The position numbers were made by a program, and so were the translations under genes. DNA of 64,000 nucleotides, taken from NCBI GenBank assembly GCA_963580285.1, contig OY757010.1:217044204-217108203 (forward strand), read 5' to 3'. Source of the stretch: Lucinisca nassula. Lineage: Eukaryota; Mollusca; Bivalvia; Lucinida; Lucinidae. Of this stretch, positions 30,012 to 43,000 are shown piece by piece; position 1 is the stretch's first letter; each line of letters opens with the position of its first letter. Below the pieces are notes generated by a model. The model did no database searches, was not told the DNA's origin, and saw only the letters and a program-made list of their open reading frames with translations.

Positions 30012-30739
30012 TTTGAATAGCATTTACACTACGTAATTAGATATATATACAACATTGTTTTATCATTTTTTTTTTTTTTTTTTTGGAGCTCGCGAGAACA
30101 TCAAACACTTATTATCAATAACAAGCTCTCTTTGTCGTTTTATTTCAATGTTTAGTTGTTCAGTTCGGCAGCCATTAGCCAACTGCCGATGGTTTTGAAT
30201 TCTTATACATCATTAGTTTAATCATACTTTGTTGCAATAACAAAGCAAATGGGCCGGGCACAAGTTATCATAACATTAGTTATGGTCCTCTCTCTACAAG
30301 GTTGACACTAATACATGTACAACATATGAACATGGCTATTTGATAATTATGATATCTGACAAAAATGGCACATACAAGCAAACTCCGTAAATCGCAGAAC
30401 TATATCAAATAAATAAATCAAAAACTATAATAAATATTTTGATAACTGCACGTCGTCAAGAAACCCATCATTTACTGAGTGCCTTTCACACTTTGATAGT
30501 AGTAAAGAAATGACTACAGACAATATAGAGGTTTACAGACAATAATATATATACAGCAGATGACGTCTCATTTCGATTTAGTTTCAAAACACAATTTTAG
30601 ACTAAGGCGTAAAAAATAGCCGTGTTTCCGCTAACATGCTGAAAAAATTTTGGTCTGTAGGTAGGAGAAACTTTTTTTATTATTTTATTTTTTCTCCCCC
30701 CCCCCAAAAAAAAAGAAAAAAAAAAAGAAAAAAAAAAAA
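30012..30739. other. AT-rich spacer without recognised gene
   Basis: Poly(T) at 30067-30084 and an A/C-rich low-complexity run at 30690-30738. No exon support. Confidence 0.4.
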
Positions 30740-31556
30740 CAAGAGGCCCAAGGGCCACAATGCACACCAGAGCTCAGGCGGACACTGCCCACTGGCAGCC
30801 ATGTATGGTTTCAGCTTTTAATTTATTGATTATAAAGTTTCCCAAACAAACCCCCATTTCCAAATGAGCACCCATGTGGACTCTGTATTTGAAATATTAG
30901 GCCTTTTATGAGGAGGAGGGTTGGGACATGGACCCAACAGAGCCCAGGTTGGTATCACTGAATCCATCTTAACATAAGGAACAAGAACATATATGGTTTA
31001 GGGGTGGATGTGCACATCCCAGTGAACCCCCAGGTTGGTGTCACATCATAAGAAACAAGAATATATATACTTTAGGAGGAGGGATCTGAATGGTTTCTGA
31101 GATATATGGCCTTTTATGCACTGGAGGGGGTGGGGCATGGCCCCAGCACACCCTGGGGGACTCCCAGATTGGCATAAAAGCACAGTGCTAAAAGAAGTTC
31201 ACACAAGGAATATTACTATAAAAGTTTTGTCAAAATATCGGCAAAGGCTTGGCAGTAAATGCCATTTTTCAATTTTCCCCATTATAAGTCTATGGAAACT
31301 ACAAGTTGCCATAGCAACCAAACTAATAAGCTGATTTTCATAGAAAAACATAAACTTTCAATCCCCCAGCCCAAGGATGCTAGAGATAAAATTTGGGCCC
31401 AATCGGCCCAGTGGCTTCAGAGGAGATGTCGTTTGAAAGTGTTGACGCCAGACGACGCAGACGACACAGACGACGACGACGCAGACGATGACGACGACAA
31501 CGGACAACTGCCTATCTTATAAGTTCCCCCGGAGCCTTCGGCTTTGGTGAGCTAAA
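30740..31556 (-). mobile_element. pearl-like/HINE-type element, minus orientation
   Basis: On the minus strand it begins TTTTAGCTCACCAAAGCCGA, continues through a CGTC-rich tract (31450-31505 reversed) and CACTTTCAAACGACATCTCC, and ends CCCTTGGGCCTCTTG followed by a T-run. Head and end match the elements at 12503 and 41439 while the core differs. This design is common in bivalve genomes. The acidic D-rich open frame across it is an artefact. Confidence 0.75.
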
Positions 31557-31683
31557 AAACAGGATCGGGCCTATATTTTAATGTGTTTTTGTTTTTGTAC
31601 AAAAAAAGCAGAGTCGGTCGGGTTAGCGGAAACACGGCTATTTTAAGGCCTAAATCAGTCTCTGATATTGCTTACCTCAGTGT

Positions 31684-31756
31684 TTCTTTCTCTGTGCTAT
31701 CTTGGATGGTAGGCGTGGGGTGGTAGTGTCGATTCCTGATCATAGTCTTCACTTTA
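31684..31756 (+). repeat. short dispersed repeat end, degraded
   Basis: TGTCGATTCCTGATCATAGTC resembles the right end of the 9065-9505 family; followed by a GACTCTGATCAGACTGCGCG fragment at about 31775. Confidence 0.5.
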
Positions 31757-32750
31757 TAGACTGCTTATTGCGAAGACTCTGATCAGACTGCGCGGATTGT
31801 ATCTTGTTTTCAGCTATAAATATGCTTTATGAAAAGGTTATCCTTTGGAAGCAAGGAATACACCACGGAACTGAAAAATATGTTGTGTATAAGGCTTTCT
31901 GGGTCAGACTAGCTAGTTCCGGCCAATCAGGCCTGATTAGTGACCCTCAAATATTTTAAAATTCCACAAAGGAATCAATGATCCCAAAGGACAAGAAATA
32001 CCAGTTACCGTATGATAAAGGGCAGGGAGACTTTTACGGCCGCCATTTCAAACCATTTTTTGGCGGAAAACTGGTGTTTAAATTGATTGTTTTTACACAG
32101 GCAATGCTAGTGTGATGCAGTAAAATGTTTACAGCCCCCACCAGCTCAACATAGGCGGTCTACCATTTTTTTCCGAATGAAACATTTGGGAATGAAAATA
32201 ATACTCGTATTTTTGATTAGCCAGTTGTACTTTACGGGTTTTTTCTCTATTAACGTATTAAATGGGATGAAGTACATGTTAGCCTGCTACTGGTGGCAAC
32301 GTACTGGTGGCAGAATAAACGTTTCTGGCGCATCTTGTTTTATGGAATAGACTCAACATTCTAATGCATTTGCATAGCAATAACATCAACAAGCTGCGGT
32401 AGTATATTCTGCGGTACGTTGTCAGAGAGCCGACGTCATCACGCAACGTCGCTTTTCACTGCTGGCATTTGGCTTTACGCAGATCACAGCGCTTGCCACT
32501 TTGAACCAACAGTATAACTTTCAACAAAACAAATGAGTAAATGCATCAGAATGGGTATGACTGTGCTAAAAATCTTTTTAGGCAAGTAACACCTCAGTTT
32601 TAAGGTCGCATATTACGTTATACGACCCTGCTGACGCTTCGCCATAGAACGAAATTTTGCGACATACAAAGTACAAATTTACCTCCACTTTGGACAATTT
32701 TCAATGCAGCTATACATTATCCTCTAACTCGGCTGATATTGTATTCTGGT
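31757..32750. other. spacer with fragments of a GACGTCAT repeat
   Basis: 32400-32475 (GTATATTCTGCGG ... GACGTCATCACGCAACGTCG) is related to 41228-41335 and, inverted, to 55480-55620. Otherwise unrecognised. Confidence 0.45.
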
Positions 32751-32754
32751 TCTT

Positions 32755-33545
32755 TTTGTACCCCACCACGCGATAGTGGTGGGGTATTTATGTTATACCT
32801 TCGAGGGTCTATCCATCCGTCCGTCCGTCGGCACCATTTCCGATCGATAACTTTAGCAATTTTTCACAGATTTTTTTTTTTCAAATTTTGCATACATGTT
32901 TATAACGGGAATGAGTGGTATGGTGTTGTTAATGGGCAAAATCCATTAACATTTGACAGAGTAATGGCCCTTTTCAGTTCCAAATGAGTGGTTTCTGGAC
33001 GTTTCTGGTCGATAACTTGAATATTACTACACACATTTTCTTGAATATTTTAATATACACTAGTATTGGGAATGTGTTGTTTGGAATTGTTAATGGGCAA
33101 ATTACGTTAAGTAATGGCCTTGGGCATTTATTCCTTTGCTAAATGGAATTTATGGATGAAACTTCACTGATACGAGCGCTATAAGAAGCAGACAGAATTT
33201 TGTTAATAGGCGAAATGCGTAAAAATTTGACAGAGTTATGTCCGTTAACTATTCCCATTAAGTAGATTTTGGACTCATATTCCTTTACCTAATGGGACAT
33301 ATGGATGAAACGTCACAGAGATGTAGACAACTATAAGAAGCATATTATAGTGGAGGACCACCACTCTGACCAGCCTTGATCTTGAGTTATCTGCCCTGAA
33401 AGGATGTGAAAAATGGTTTTTGGTATTTTTTCTCCTTTGCTGTATGGAGTTCCTTGATGTACTTTTACAGATGGGAAGCATATTATGGCCAAGGACAATC
33501 ACTCTGCCAATTCTGGTTTCCACATTCCAAACGATCTAAAACCTT
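32755..33545. mobile_element. short pearl-like element with ~165-bp repeats
   Basis: Head TACCCCACCACGCGATAGTG with inverted GTGGTGGGGTA, a CCGT-rich microsatellite (32812-32830), then repeated blocks with CGATAACTT, TTAATGGGCAAA and GACAGAGTAATGGCC. At least three degenerate units are visible. Confidence 0.6.
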
Positions 33546-33572
33546 TGAGGAAAGGATCATGAGAATATAAGA

Positions 33573-33707
33573 ATCTTATATGGGTGTGAGGGTGGATGGA
33601 AAAATCCGTCATGAGGGTGACTGTCCGGCATCACGAGGCTTGCCGATTGATGCCGGACAGTGATCCCGAGGGACGGATTTTTCTATCCACCCCTCACACC
33701 CATATAG
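33573..33707. repeat. long palindrome
   Basis: Arms TATATGGGTGTGAGGGTGGA ... and ... CCACCCCTCACACCCATATA pair, with an inner stem GACTGTCCGGCATC / GATGCCGGACAGTGA. It could be a MITE or a transcribed hairpin. Confidence 0.7.
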
Positions 33708-34097
33708 GTTTCTTTTTCTTGCATACCTTCCATTTCTTAGCGCCGATGTTTAATGCTGCAGTCGCTTCGGTTACCGACGTCCGCCATATTGTGATGACAC
33801 TGCAGGAATGTTTAGTGACGTCACGTAACGTACTGTGACGTAAACCTTAACGACGGCGCATACGAGGTCGTAATCAACCAGTCCATTTATCAAACATGCG
33901 ATTTTATTCGATTTTGGGTCGGAACACCAGGGTCAGAACATAAATTTCTATCCCAGGGTAAAATCACGGGTTTCCTTGTCTGGTGTGCAAGAAATAAACC
34001 ATATAACATACGTATAAGCCGTTCCAAATGAACACATGCCTTCAGACTTGTGCTCAAAGCTAAGACTCAAACCAGCCTGTGTCTGTGAAACTTGTTC

Positions 34098-34920
34098 AGA
34101 GTCTTCCCACATCACGTTAACAAATCAGTGTAATGACTACACCTATAAACCTCACTTTTTAAGAGAGCTATGGTTAATAGAGGACAGCTGCTCGATGGAC
34201 CTTCCGACAATGGCGCAATAGAAGTAGCGTCGGTGACATGCTTAACGAGCTAGAATGGCCGTCCCTAGAGGCCCGTCGTGAGCAGTCCTCTTTAACCTGC
34301 TTCTATAAGATACACTCAAGTACAGTGGCCGTTAATAAAGACAAATACTTGACCCCTGTGACAGTTTCAACCCGAACAAAGGAATCAAAAGTAAACAATT
34401 CGCAGTATCATAGGTACCAGTCCTACAGTGATGCCCTGAAAAATTGCTTTTTTCCTAGGACTGTTCCCCAGTTGAATAGTCTTCCCCCTTCTGTGGTGAA
34501 TGCTAAGACTGCAGAGGAGTTCAAAGCCCGTACAGTGTAAGATTGAGTCTCAGAGGTATGCGTTTTAGTATACCTCTGTTATTCAGCTTGTAAATAATTT
34601 TAAGGACTCATCCAGTGACTTCTCTTTTTTTAGCTAAATTCTACGCACCCAACTGAGGTAATGGCCAAATATGACCGACTCAGTATAAGAAGATAGATAA
34701 TAGGGGTATACATGTACACTATTTTTCTTATTTCTGCTCCAAGACATACGTTTTTAGTACTCGTTAGAAACGCCTCAATGAGACGGTTCTAACGGATATA
34801 AACGACCTTTGTTGGATAATATCACACATTTTCTTTAGAAAGATAAACGTATATAGGAGATATTGATATGAAAGAATGCACTATGTCACACATTTGTCAC
34901 ACGAATGTGTAATTGCAATG
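34098..34920. mobile_element. hairpin MITE copy interrupted by a LINE insertion
   Basis: Left part 34098-34165 (GTTAACAAATCAGTGTAATG) and right part 34690-34920 (ACTATTTTTCTTATTTCTGC, core hairpin, AATTGCAATG) are halves of one type B copy. The LINE fragment lies between. Confidence 0.8.
34166..34689 (+). pseudogene. LINE (CR1/L2-like) C-terminal ORF2 fragment with 3' tail
   Basis: Open frame 34238-34540 encodes the conserved C-terminus of a non-LTR retrotransposon ORF2: LEWPSLEARREQSSLTCFYK, then YQSYSDALKNCFFPRTVPQL and NSLPPSVVNAKTAEEF. It is preserved to its stop codon. The 3' UTR ends CAACTGAGGTAATGGCC... and GATAGATAA. Truncated at the 5' side, as is normal for such insertions; reverse transcriptase and endonuclease are absent. 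Confidence 0.85.
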
Positions 34921-36374
34921 TCGTGTGCAATATTGCTGCCCCTCTCCGCAGGTGCCCCTCTCCTGCGGAGAGGGAAATATACGCATGTATTTTATTCTTA
35001 GCAGTGAACTCAATGCATATTTGAAACATATAAAAATATTTTCACAGTGTGAAAAATAACATTTTTACAGTAGCAGACCGGGCTCATTTTTGGGGTTCGT
35101 TTTTCGTATAAAAGAAAAAGAAAAATATTCTCTTTTTTTTTCGATAAACTCTAATATTTCATCGAATGTATTGAAAACATATTTCATTGAGTATGTTGAA
35201 AATACCAGAAACTTTCACGAGTATGAAGCATATTAGAAACAGCTAGATGTTCAATTACAGAACATTCCAAAGTCACGTATGAAATAAATTTTCGATAAAC
35301 ACCAAATATATTTCATCTCGTGTGTTAAAAATATCAGACTTTTCACTCGTGCTTCGCACTCGTGAAAATTCTGATCTTTTTCAAACACTCGATAAAATAT
35401 TTTCGTAATTGATCTTAAAAAAAGGAATTATCCCATACATGTATGCATTGTGAAACAGAAGATACCAAATTGACCTTAGTCTCAGGGCATATTTGCTCAA
35501 AGACATAATTTTACTTAAAGGTGCCTTATGATGTGAACAAATCCCTTACAAAACTTACTGATAATGGATAGCCATTATCAACGTTTTTAGTAACAAACTA
35601 ATGAGCTCTTTTTGTTTGTTTGTGACAGCCCAGTCAACACTATTTTGGTCATATCGAGCTGGTCAGTTTACCTAATCACAATTCCTGGGCACGTTTAACC
35701 GTACAATGCACATCGTTTCGCCAGAAACTGACAGCTGCCCTTCTTGAATCTGCAGAAAGAGGAAAATGGCAGTAGAAAAGATTTCATGATGAGCTCTTTT
35801 GTAATGTATGTGGTGAACATTTTTTCGGAAGTCAGGTTAATGTAGGCGGTCCGGAAGAAAACTAGTTCAAATGTGTAGGCGGATATCCTTCCGCCTCTGA
35901 TTGATAGGAAACATGTTGTTGATTCAGCCACAGTCTGAAAAATAAACCCTTCATCTCTTGAAATAACTGTGAATATTCTTGTAAGGTGCATACTATTTAA
36001 TTGCAAAGCTGACAAAACCATGCCCCAGACGTAAAACGTTGATTCAACGATGAGTGAACGTTGAGTGTCTGCTGGGCAGTTTCAAATACTATAGAAGATA
36101 CATGTATTGAGACTGATGTTCGCACAAGAGATAAGTTGCTTTTATCATGACCCTTCATATTTGTTTATATATTTTTATTTTGGTACTTTGATAAACCTGA
36201 CATGGTGTAAACATATGAATTTCAAAGATTTCTTAGATAGAATCCTGTGAATAATCATTCATTCAAGAAATAAATTATTGCTAAACAACATATTTTCGAA
36301 CTTACTCAGAGGTCTTATCTTTTTGTATACTCATAAAACAGCTAAATGCAAAGAAACGCATATCATAAAGGTTG
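34921..36374. other. region upstream of gene B without recognised gene
   Basis: 35120-35420 looks like a MITE remnant around TTTTCACTCGTGCTTCGCAC / CTCGTGAAAATTCTGATC. 35618-35665 is a fragment of the 300-bp SINE tail. A 108-residue minus-strand frame (35695-36021) has no recognised motif. Nothing else stands out. Confidence 0.45.
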
Positions 36375-36381
36375 AATATAA
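36375..36381 (+). promoter_or_regulatory. candidate TATA-like element of gene B
   Basis: AATATAA 44-50 bp upstream of the start codon, followed by GGTTAAAG and AATAATTTTT. The order resembles that upstream of gene A. Tentative. Confidence 0.35.
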
Positions 36382-36424
36382 GGTTAAAGTCTGCAAATAA
36401 TTTTTCAAGAACCATCGTGAAAAC

Positions 36425-36526
36425 ATGGAGTGCTCTTTTTTTAGTCTACAGATATTCGTTTTTGTTTCAACTATAATAATTGTGTCCGGTGGAAGCCTTG
36501 TTTTACCTCCAGAGAATACCAATCCG
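36425..36526 (+). CDS. gene B exon 1 (signal peptide)
   Basis: 34 codons from ATG to CCG|GTGAGT. Residues 5-21 ([17 protein letters not shown]) form a strong signal-peptide core; it then reads [13 protein letters not shown]. The open frame continues into the (TC)n microsatellite only because that repeat has no stops; the paralogue and the donor show the exon ends at 36526. Confidence 0.9.
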
Positions 36527-36531
36527 GTGAG

Positions 36532-36630
<99 letters not shown>

Positions 36631-36681
36631 GTCTGTATCTATCTATCTATCTGTATGTCCGTCCGTCCGTCCGTCCGTCCG

Positions 36682-36753
<72 letters not shown>

Positions 36754-39700
36754 CATATTTTGTCTGTCTGTCCGTTTGCCCGTCCCTGTCCGTCCCCACT
36801 CGTCCGTCCGTCTTCCTGTCTGTCCAACTACTATATCAGTTGTATACCCCGATTCATATAGGCTAACTATGGTTTACAGGGGATATACATGTACACTTTT
36901 CTTATTTCTGCGCATTAACCAGTTTGATGGTAATAGTTAGAGACGTCCTAACCAGCATCGCAAACTTATGTTTGGAAATGAAATAAGGACATATTCCAAA
37001 ATTAAGTTCAAAAATGCTAGTTCCGACAGTTGTTGAGGCTGGAGATCAGTCCACACCCGTATGAGATAATACTGTCCCTCATAGTGAAATGATTCATTCA
37101 ATGAAATTGACAGAGGAAATTTTAGACATTTTTCTCATCTCTTCTCTGCAGTATAACAGAGAGAAGTGGATACTTCTTGAGAAGTGGATACTTGGAAAAT
37201 ATTTTTCTTACATTACGAAAACATGCTTATTCAAATATATTGAAAATTTTACCACCAAAAATAAAAATGTTCGGATAAAAAATCTAATATTTTTTCTTAT
37301 TTCTGTTCAAAACATAAATTGTGGGAACTCGTTAGAACCGCCTCGCTAAAGAGTACACACAATCCAATGTTTTTGAGCAGAAATATGAAAAGTAAAGTAT
37401 AGCTTTTAAAGGTGCATTATTGAGCTATCTGGAAAAAATGCTTCCAAAAATAAAATACATATAGCCGGTATTTTTCTTTAAAACAATACAAATGAATGCA
37501 TTTTATGCAAAAATGCGAACAATTATGATGACAGGTAAACGAGTTTGAGAGGGATTCCCTAACTAGGTTTCGAACACTAGTTAGATCTATTTTTAGTTCG
37601 TGACAAAAATAGAATCCCCATATATGACGTTATGCGACGTTCATCTTTGGCCTTGTTTGCTTAGGCCATGCCTGAATCTGAAAAAATATGACGCTGAATA
37701 CCATGCCATAAGTAACAACACTCAGAGACGATAATGTCGCCATGTATGTGTAAAGTGACAGATTTATTTATAGAGCAGAAATTCCGAACACATGTTCAGA
37801 GCGAAGGGTAAACACGAATGAAAACGACCATTTTCACAAAGTTCTGAAGTTGTATTTGGCCCCAAAAGTGTACACATGACAAAGGAGTATGCATTGAAGA
37901 TAAAGACCAGAAAACAAATTTGAGACCCGGTAGCTCAATAATGCACCTTCAACCCTAGTTTTCTATACAAAAGAGGCGTTCAGGGGCGGGGGGGGGGGGG
38001 GTAAAATTATATAGGCGTATTTTCGTGATGGTTTTTAATTCACTCATTCATGTTGGTACCTGTTAGAATCACTCGACGAGGCATTTTAGCAAGTACCCAC
38101 AACATATTTTTTTAAAGAAATCAAGAAATAAGGACACTATTATTTGTTCCTCGGTACCATTTTCTTGACCTAGTGCCAGACCAGCTTTGGAAAATGTGTT
38201 ATTTGCACTTGCTGAAAAATAAGAAAATACAGTGACGCCCTTTTCTGTTTTCATCATGTTATGGTAAAATGGAATTCAGTTTATGAAAAAATAGCAAAAC
38301 CTCTGGACAAAATGTCATGTTTGTCTTACGATGCTCAGAACAGTATACTGTTATACAGAGCACACAGACTACATGGGCCCCGTCAAGCGATTTTGGTACT
38401 TATCGCCTATGCGAGCAGCGAGTGAGTGAGTGAGTGTTTGTGTTTTACGTCTCACCAACAGCTAAGGTCATACAGAGACGGGTCCTCGGTTTAAAGACTC
38501 ATCCGAAAGTCTGGAGAAGCCCAGGATCGATCCTGCGAACCCTGGTTTACAAGGCGAGTAGCATAACCACTTCACCACGGAGGTTTCTAAATATGCGAGC
38601 AGCGAAGGTTCAGGCGAGCCTGCGCATCCGCGCAGTCTCGCCAAAACCTTCGCTACTCGCTCATACAAGCAGTGAATCAAGAGGAACCTTCAGACAGAAA
38701 GCCATATCCCTGGCCCCTCTGAATGGCTGGGCATGCGCAGTTAAAATTTGTCATGACGGAATGCTCGAAGACACAAATTCACTTGGCGGGGCTCACATGT
38801 ACTTGCTGCAAAGAATAGAGTAGTACAATACAATGAATCCGCCCCGCCCACCGGGGCTTGAAGAAATAGATGGGCTGCATGATGCTTTCACGCAGAGCTG
38901 AAACCGACCCGCACACGAGTACTGGTAAACACCTTAGAGGATCTAAGCCTGCCCAGGCAACGCAGTGCGAGTCGGCCCGTCCATGCTAATAAACCCTATT
39001 GTTTTATTGGGTGACAGGGCTTGAGATGTCATTTCATCTCAATGTCGGGTAAAAGTCCCACAAAATTGGAAGCAACGTTTCCAAAAGGACCTTTACAGTG
39101 TTGACGGGAACGTTAAACCTCAAATCAATCAAACAAACAAAAGACAAAACAATGAAATTGTAATATCTTGAACAAGGACTCCTCCTTTGAACTTGCACTT
39201 AAGACCCTACAGAATCATTTCCATAAGTCCAGATATCCGTGTAATTGAGGGAGGTCTTTCCGATTTTATTTTCAACTTTGAATGTTGCGTTCGATGAGGC
39301 GATGGTAATGCGTACACACAACATTCCGAAACATACCATTAAGGGTGACAGATACACCTTCAGTGGAGGCAACTCCTTCACAAGTATTTTTGTCTCCCAT
39401 GTCAATAGGTGTCAACTCTTAAAGGGAAGAATTTGCTCCTAAGGAGCAAATTCTTTCCTTTCAGAGTAGACCCCTTTTTCAGTGATAATTGGCCTAATGT
39501 AAAGCAAGCAGGAAGTCCCGAAAGTTGCCCCCTTTGAAAATTGTCGGGAACATGTGCTGGGTGTATCAATTCCCCATAAGTCATCACCATTATGCCCCTT
39601 GACTGGCGCTATGAGTTATCCTCAGTACTTCGAACTACTCATATCTCGAACAATTATTTATGCTCCAAAAGGCATCCGAATTATTGAAGTTGGGTTATAC

Positions 39701-39996
39701 CTGTCTCTTATTTCACTTGTTTCAGTTTTTCCCCATCTGCACGTCATACAGCGAACTCTGTCACATCGCCTACAACGTTTATAATATATCAACGGCAAGA
39801 AGACATGTATTGCACAGCCACGAGCCGGTGTGTAGATGCCGTGGATCCCGGGCCTGTCCAGTAGAGTGGAATAACATGGATAATTCCATAATCAAGGTCT
39901 TCAAAAATGAAGGTAGGCGATAGTCACGTGTTCGTGTAGTGAGCTGATGCTTCATGCTTCTTGTCACTTGCAATCCCGTAACGTGCCCCCCCACCC

Positions 39997-40032
<36 letters not shown>

Positions 40033-43000
40033 TACCGCCCCCGCCCATTGGGGCTTGAAGAAATAAATGGGCTGGCAGAGCTGAATCGGACCGCACACGA
40101 GTGCTGGTAAACCGCTTAGAGGATCTAAGCCTGCACAGGCAAAGTGGTGCGAGTCGGACCGTCCATGCTTATAAACCCTACTGGTTTCATTGGGCGCGGG
40201 GGTTTGAGATGTCATTTCATCTCAATGTCGGGTAAAAGTCCCACAAAATTGGAAGTAACGTCTCCAAAATGACCTTTACAGTATTTACGGGGACGTTAAA
40301 CCTCAAATCAAACAAATTAACAAACATTACGCAGCTAAAATATAATGCCATAACATGCAGTATTTGATGCAACCATCACGTGAACAAGTCCGTTACTAAA
40401 TCCCACTCTACTGGCTTTCGAGGATATGAATCATTTTTCTTATTTCCACTCCAAGAGATAGGTTTTGGGTACTCGTTAGAACCGCCTCAATGAGGCGGTT
40501 CAAACGAGCACCCACAACCTATGTTTGCAGTATAAATAAGAAACATATCATGGATTCTCACAGAAAAGTAGCCATTTTGGAGATGTGAAAAAAAAACGCA
40601 CTATGTCGCACGGATGTGTTATCGTAATAACTAGATCTATCCAGATTGAGTGTTTCAGTTTTACGTCCCACCAACAGCTAAGATCATACGGAGACGGGAC
40701 CTCGGTTTAAAGACTCATCCGAAAGTCTGGAGAAGCCCGGGATCGAACCTGCGACCCCTGGTTTACAAGGCGAGTAGCGTAACCACTCGACCACGGAGGC
40801 TTCTAGATCTATCCAGAATCAGTAGCTGAATATATACTTCAGATTCTCTCAGCAGATCCTTATAGTACTTGTAAGAAGAGTTCCGCGCGTATTACCTATG
40901 AAGACGTTCTGCAAAGTACTAGTCACAAAACAAAAGTATGGTTTTCGTGCATACTATATTTTCTGTAATTCAGGAGTTGAAATGGAAGTTAAGATCAGCT
41001 ACTGTCACCTTAACCAGCCTGAAGAGATTTGTCGTTTCAACAGCCCCGCTGTAGTTCTCCGAGGAGATGGTCTCTTCAATTTCGAGGTGTTTGGGGACTT
41101 CAGATGCAAGTGTAACCGTCGTCTGTATGCCCATAGGTCCTGGAGGGAAGGTGACTACGTCTACATAGAATACAGCTGCGGAAAGGTAAAAAAAACTTTA
41201 TTCTTATGTACTCATAAATGTAACGCGGTGTCTGATTGGATATCGCGGAACATTTGCGACCGTATATTCTGTGATGTTCTGTTGGAAACCCGACGTCATT
41301 ACATAACGTCACTTTTCACTGGCTGCTTTTCATGTTAACGCTGCTTGAGGAAGATGCCATTCCATACAAACATTTTTGTTTTGTTTTGTGTTTGTGTATG
41401 CCCTTATGTAACTAAAAATTTCTTTGTCTTTTCTTTTTAGCTAACCTGACAGAAGGTCATGGTGAGCTTTTATGACTGTGAGATGTCCGGCGTCGTCGTT
41501 CGTCGTTCGTCGTGCGTCCGTAAACTTTTCTTGTTAACACTCTAGAGGCCACAGTTTTAATCCAATCATCATCAATCCTGTACAGAATGATCATCATGAC
41601 AATATATTGGTCAAGTTCGAATATGGGTCATGTCGGGTCAAAACGTAGGTCAAATCAAAGAAAAACCTTGTTCACACTCTAGATGGCACAATTTTGGTCC
41701 AATCATCCTGAAACTTGCTCAGGATGATCATCTTAATAATATTTCAATCAAGTTCGAATATGGGTCATGTCGGGTCAAAAAGTAGGTCAGTAGGTCAAAC
41801 CACAGAAAACCCTTGTTAGCACTCTAGAGGCCACAGTTTTGGTCCAATCATCCTCAAACTTGCTCAGAATGAATATCCTGACAATATCTTGGTCAATTTC
41901 GAATATGGGTCATGTCGGGTCAAAAAGTAGGTCACCAGGTCAAATATCAAACGAAAACCTTGTTAACACTCTAGAGGGCACAATTTTGGTCCAATCATCC
42001 TCAAAGTTGCTCAGGATGATCATCATGATAATATCTCGGTCAAGTTCGAATATGGGTCATTTCGGGTCAAAAAGTAGGTCAGTAGGTCAATCCACAGAAA
42101 AACATGGTTAACTCCCTAGAGGCCACAGTTTTGGTCCAATCATCCTCAAACTTGCTCAGAATGATCATCCTGACAATATCTCAGTCAAGTTCGATTATGG
42201 GTCATGTCGGCAAAAAAAAATATGTCAGTAGGTCAAATCATAGAAAAATCTTGTTAAAACTCTAGACGCCACAGTTTTGGTCCAATTATTCTCAAACTTG
42301 CTCAGAATAATCATCCTGACAATATCTCGGTCAAGTTCGATTATGGGTCATGTCGGGTCAAAAACTATGTTAGTAGGTCAAATAGAAAAACCTTGTTAAC
42401 ACTCTAGAGGTCACAGTTTTGGTCGAATCATCATCAAACTTGGTGAGAATGATAATCATGACAATATGTTGGTCAAGATTGAATATGGGTCATGGCGGGT
42501 CAAAAAGTAGGTCACTAGGTCAAATCAAAAGAAAACCTTGTTAGCACTCTAGAGGGCACAATTTTGGTCCAATCATCCTCAAACTCGCTCAGGATAAGCA
42601 TCTTAATAATATCTCGGTCAAGTATGAATATGGGTCATGTCGGGTCAAAAAGTAGGTCAGTAGGTCAAACCACAGAAAAAAGAAAACCCTTGTTAGCACT
42701 CTAGAGGCCATAGTTTTGGTCCAATCATCCTCAAACTTGCTCAGAATGATCATCCTGACAATATCTTGGTCAATGTTCGAATATGGGTCTGATCGGGTCT
42801 AAAAGTAGGTCAGTAGGTCAAATAATAGAAAAACCTTTTTAACACTCTAGAGGCCACAGTTTTGGTCCAGTCATCCTCAAACTTGCTCAGAATGATCAAC
42901 CTGACAATATCTCGGTCAAGTTCGAATATGGGTCATTTCTGGTCACAAAGGAGGTAAGTAGGTCAAACCACAGAAAAACCTGGTTAACACCCTAGAGGCC

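Noticed and set aside
31259..31522. Asp-rich 87-residue frame
   Set aside because: Translation of the GACGAC-rich tract of a pearl-like element in reverse orientation.
35695..36021. 108-residue minus-strand open frame upstream of gene B
   Set aside because: No motif, no splice or start context, no paralogous counterpart; could be chance in 64 kb.
36527..36940. Extension of the gene B first exon frame to 171 residues (Ser/Leu/Tyr-rich)
   Set aside because: It is translation of (TC)n and (TATC)n microsatellites beyond a good GTGAGT donor; the paralogue shows the exon ends at 36526.
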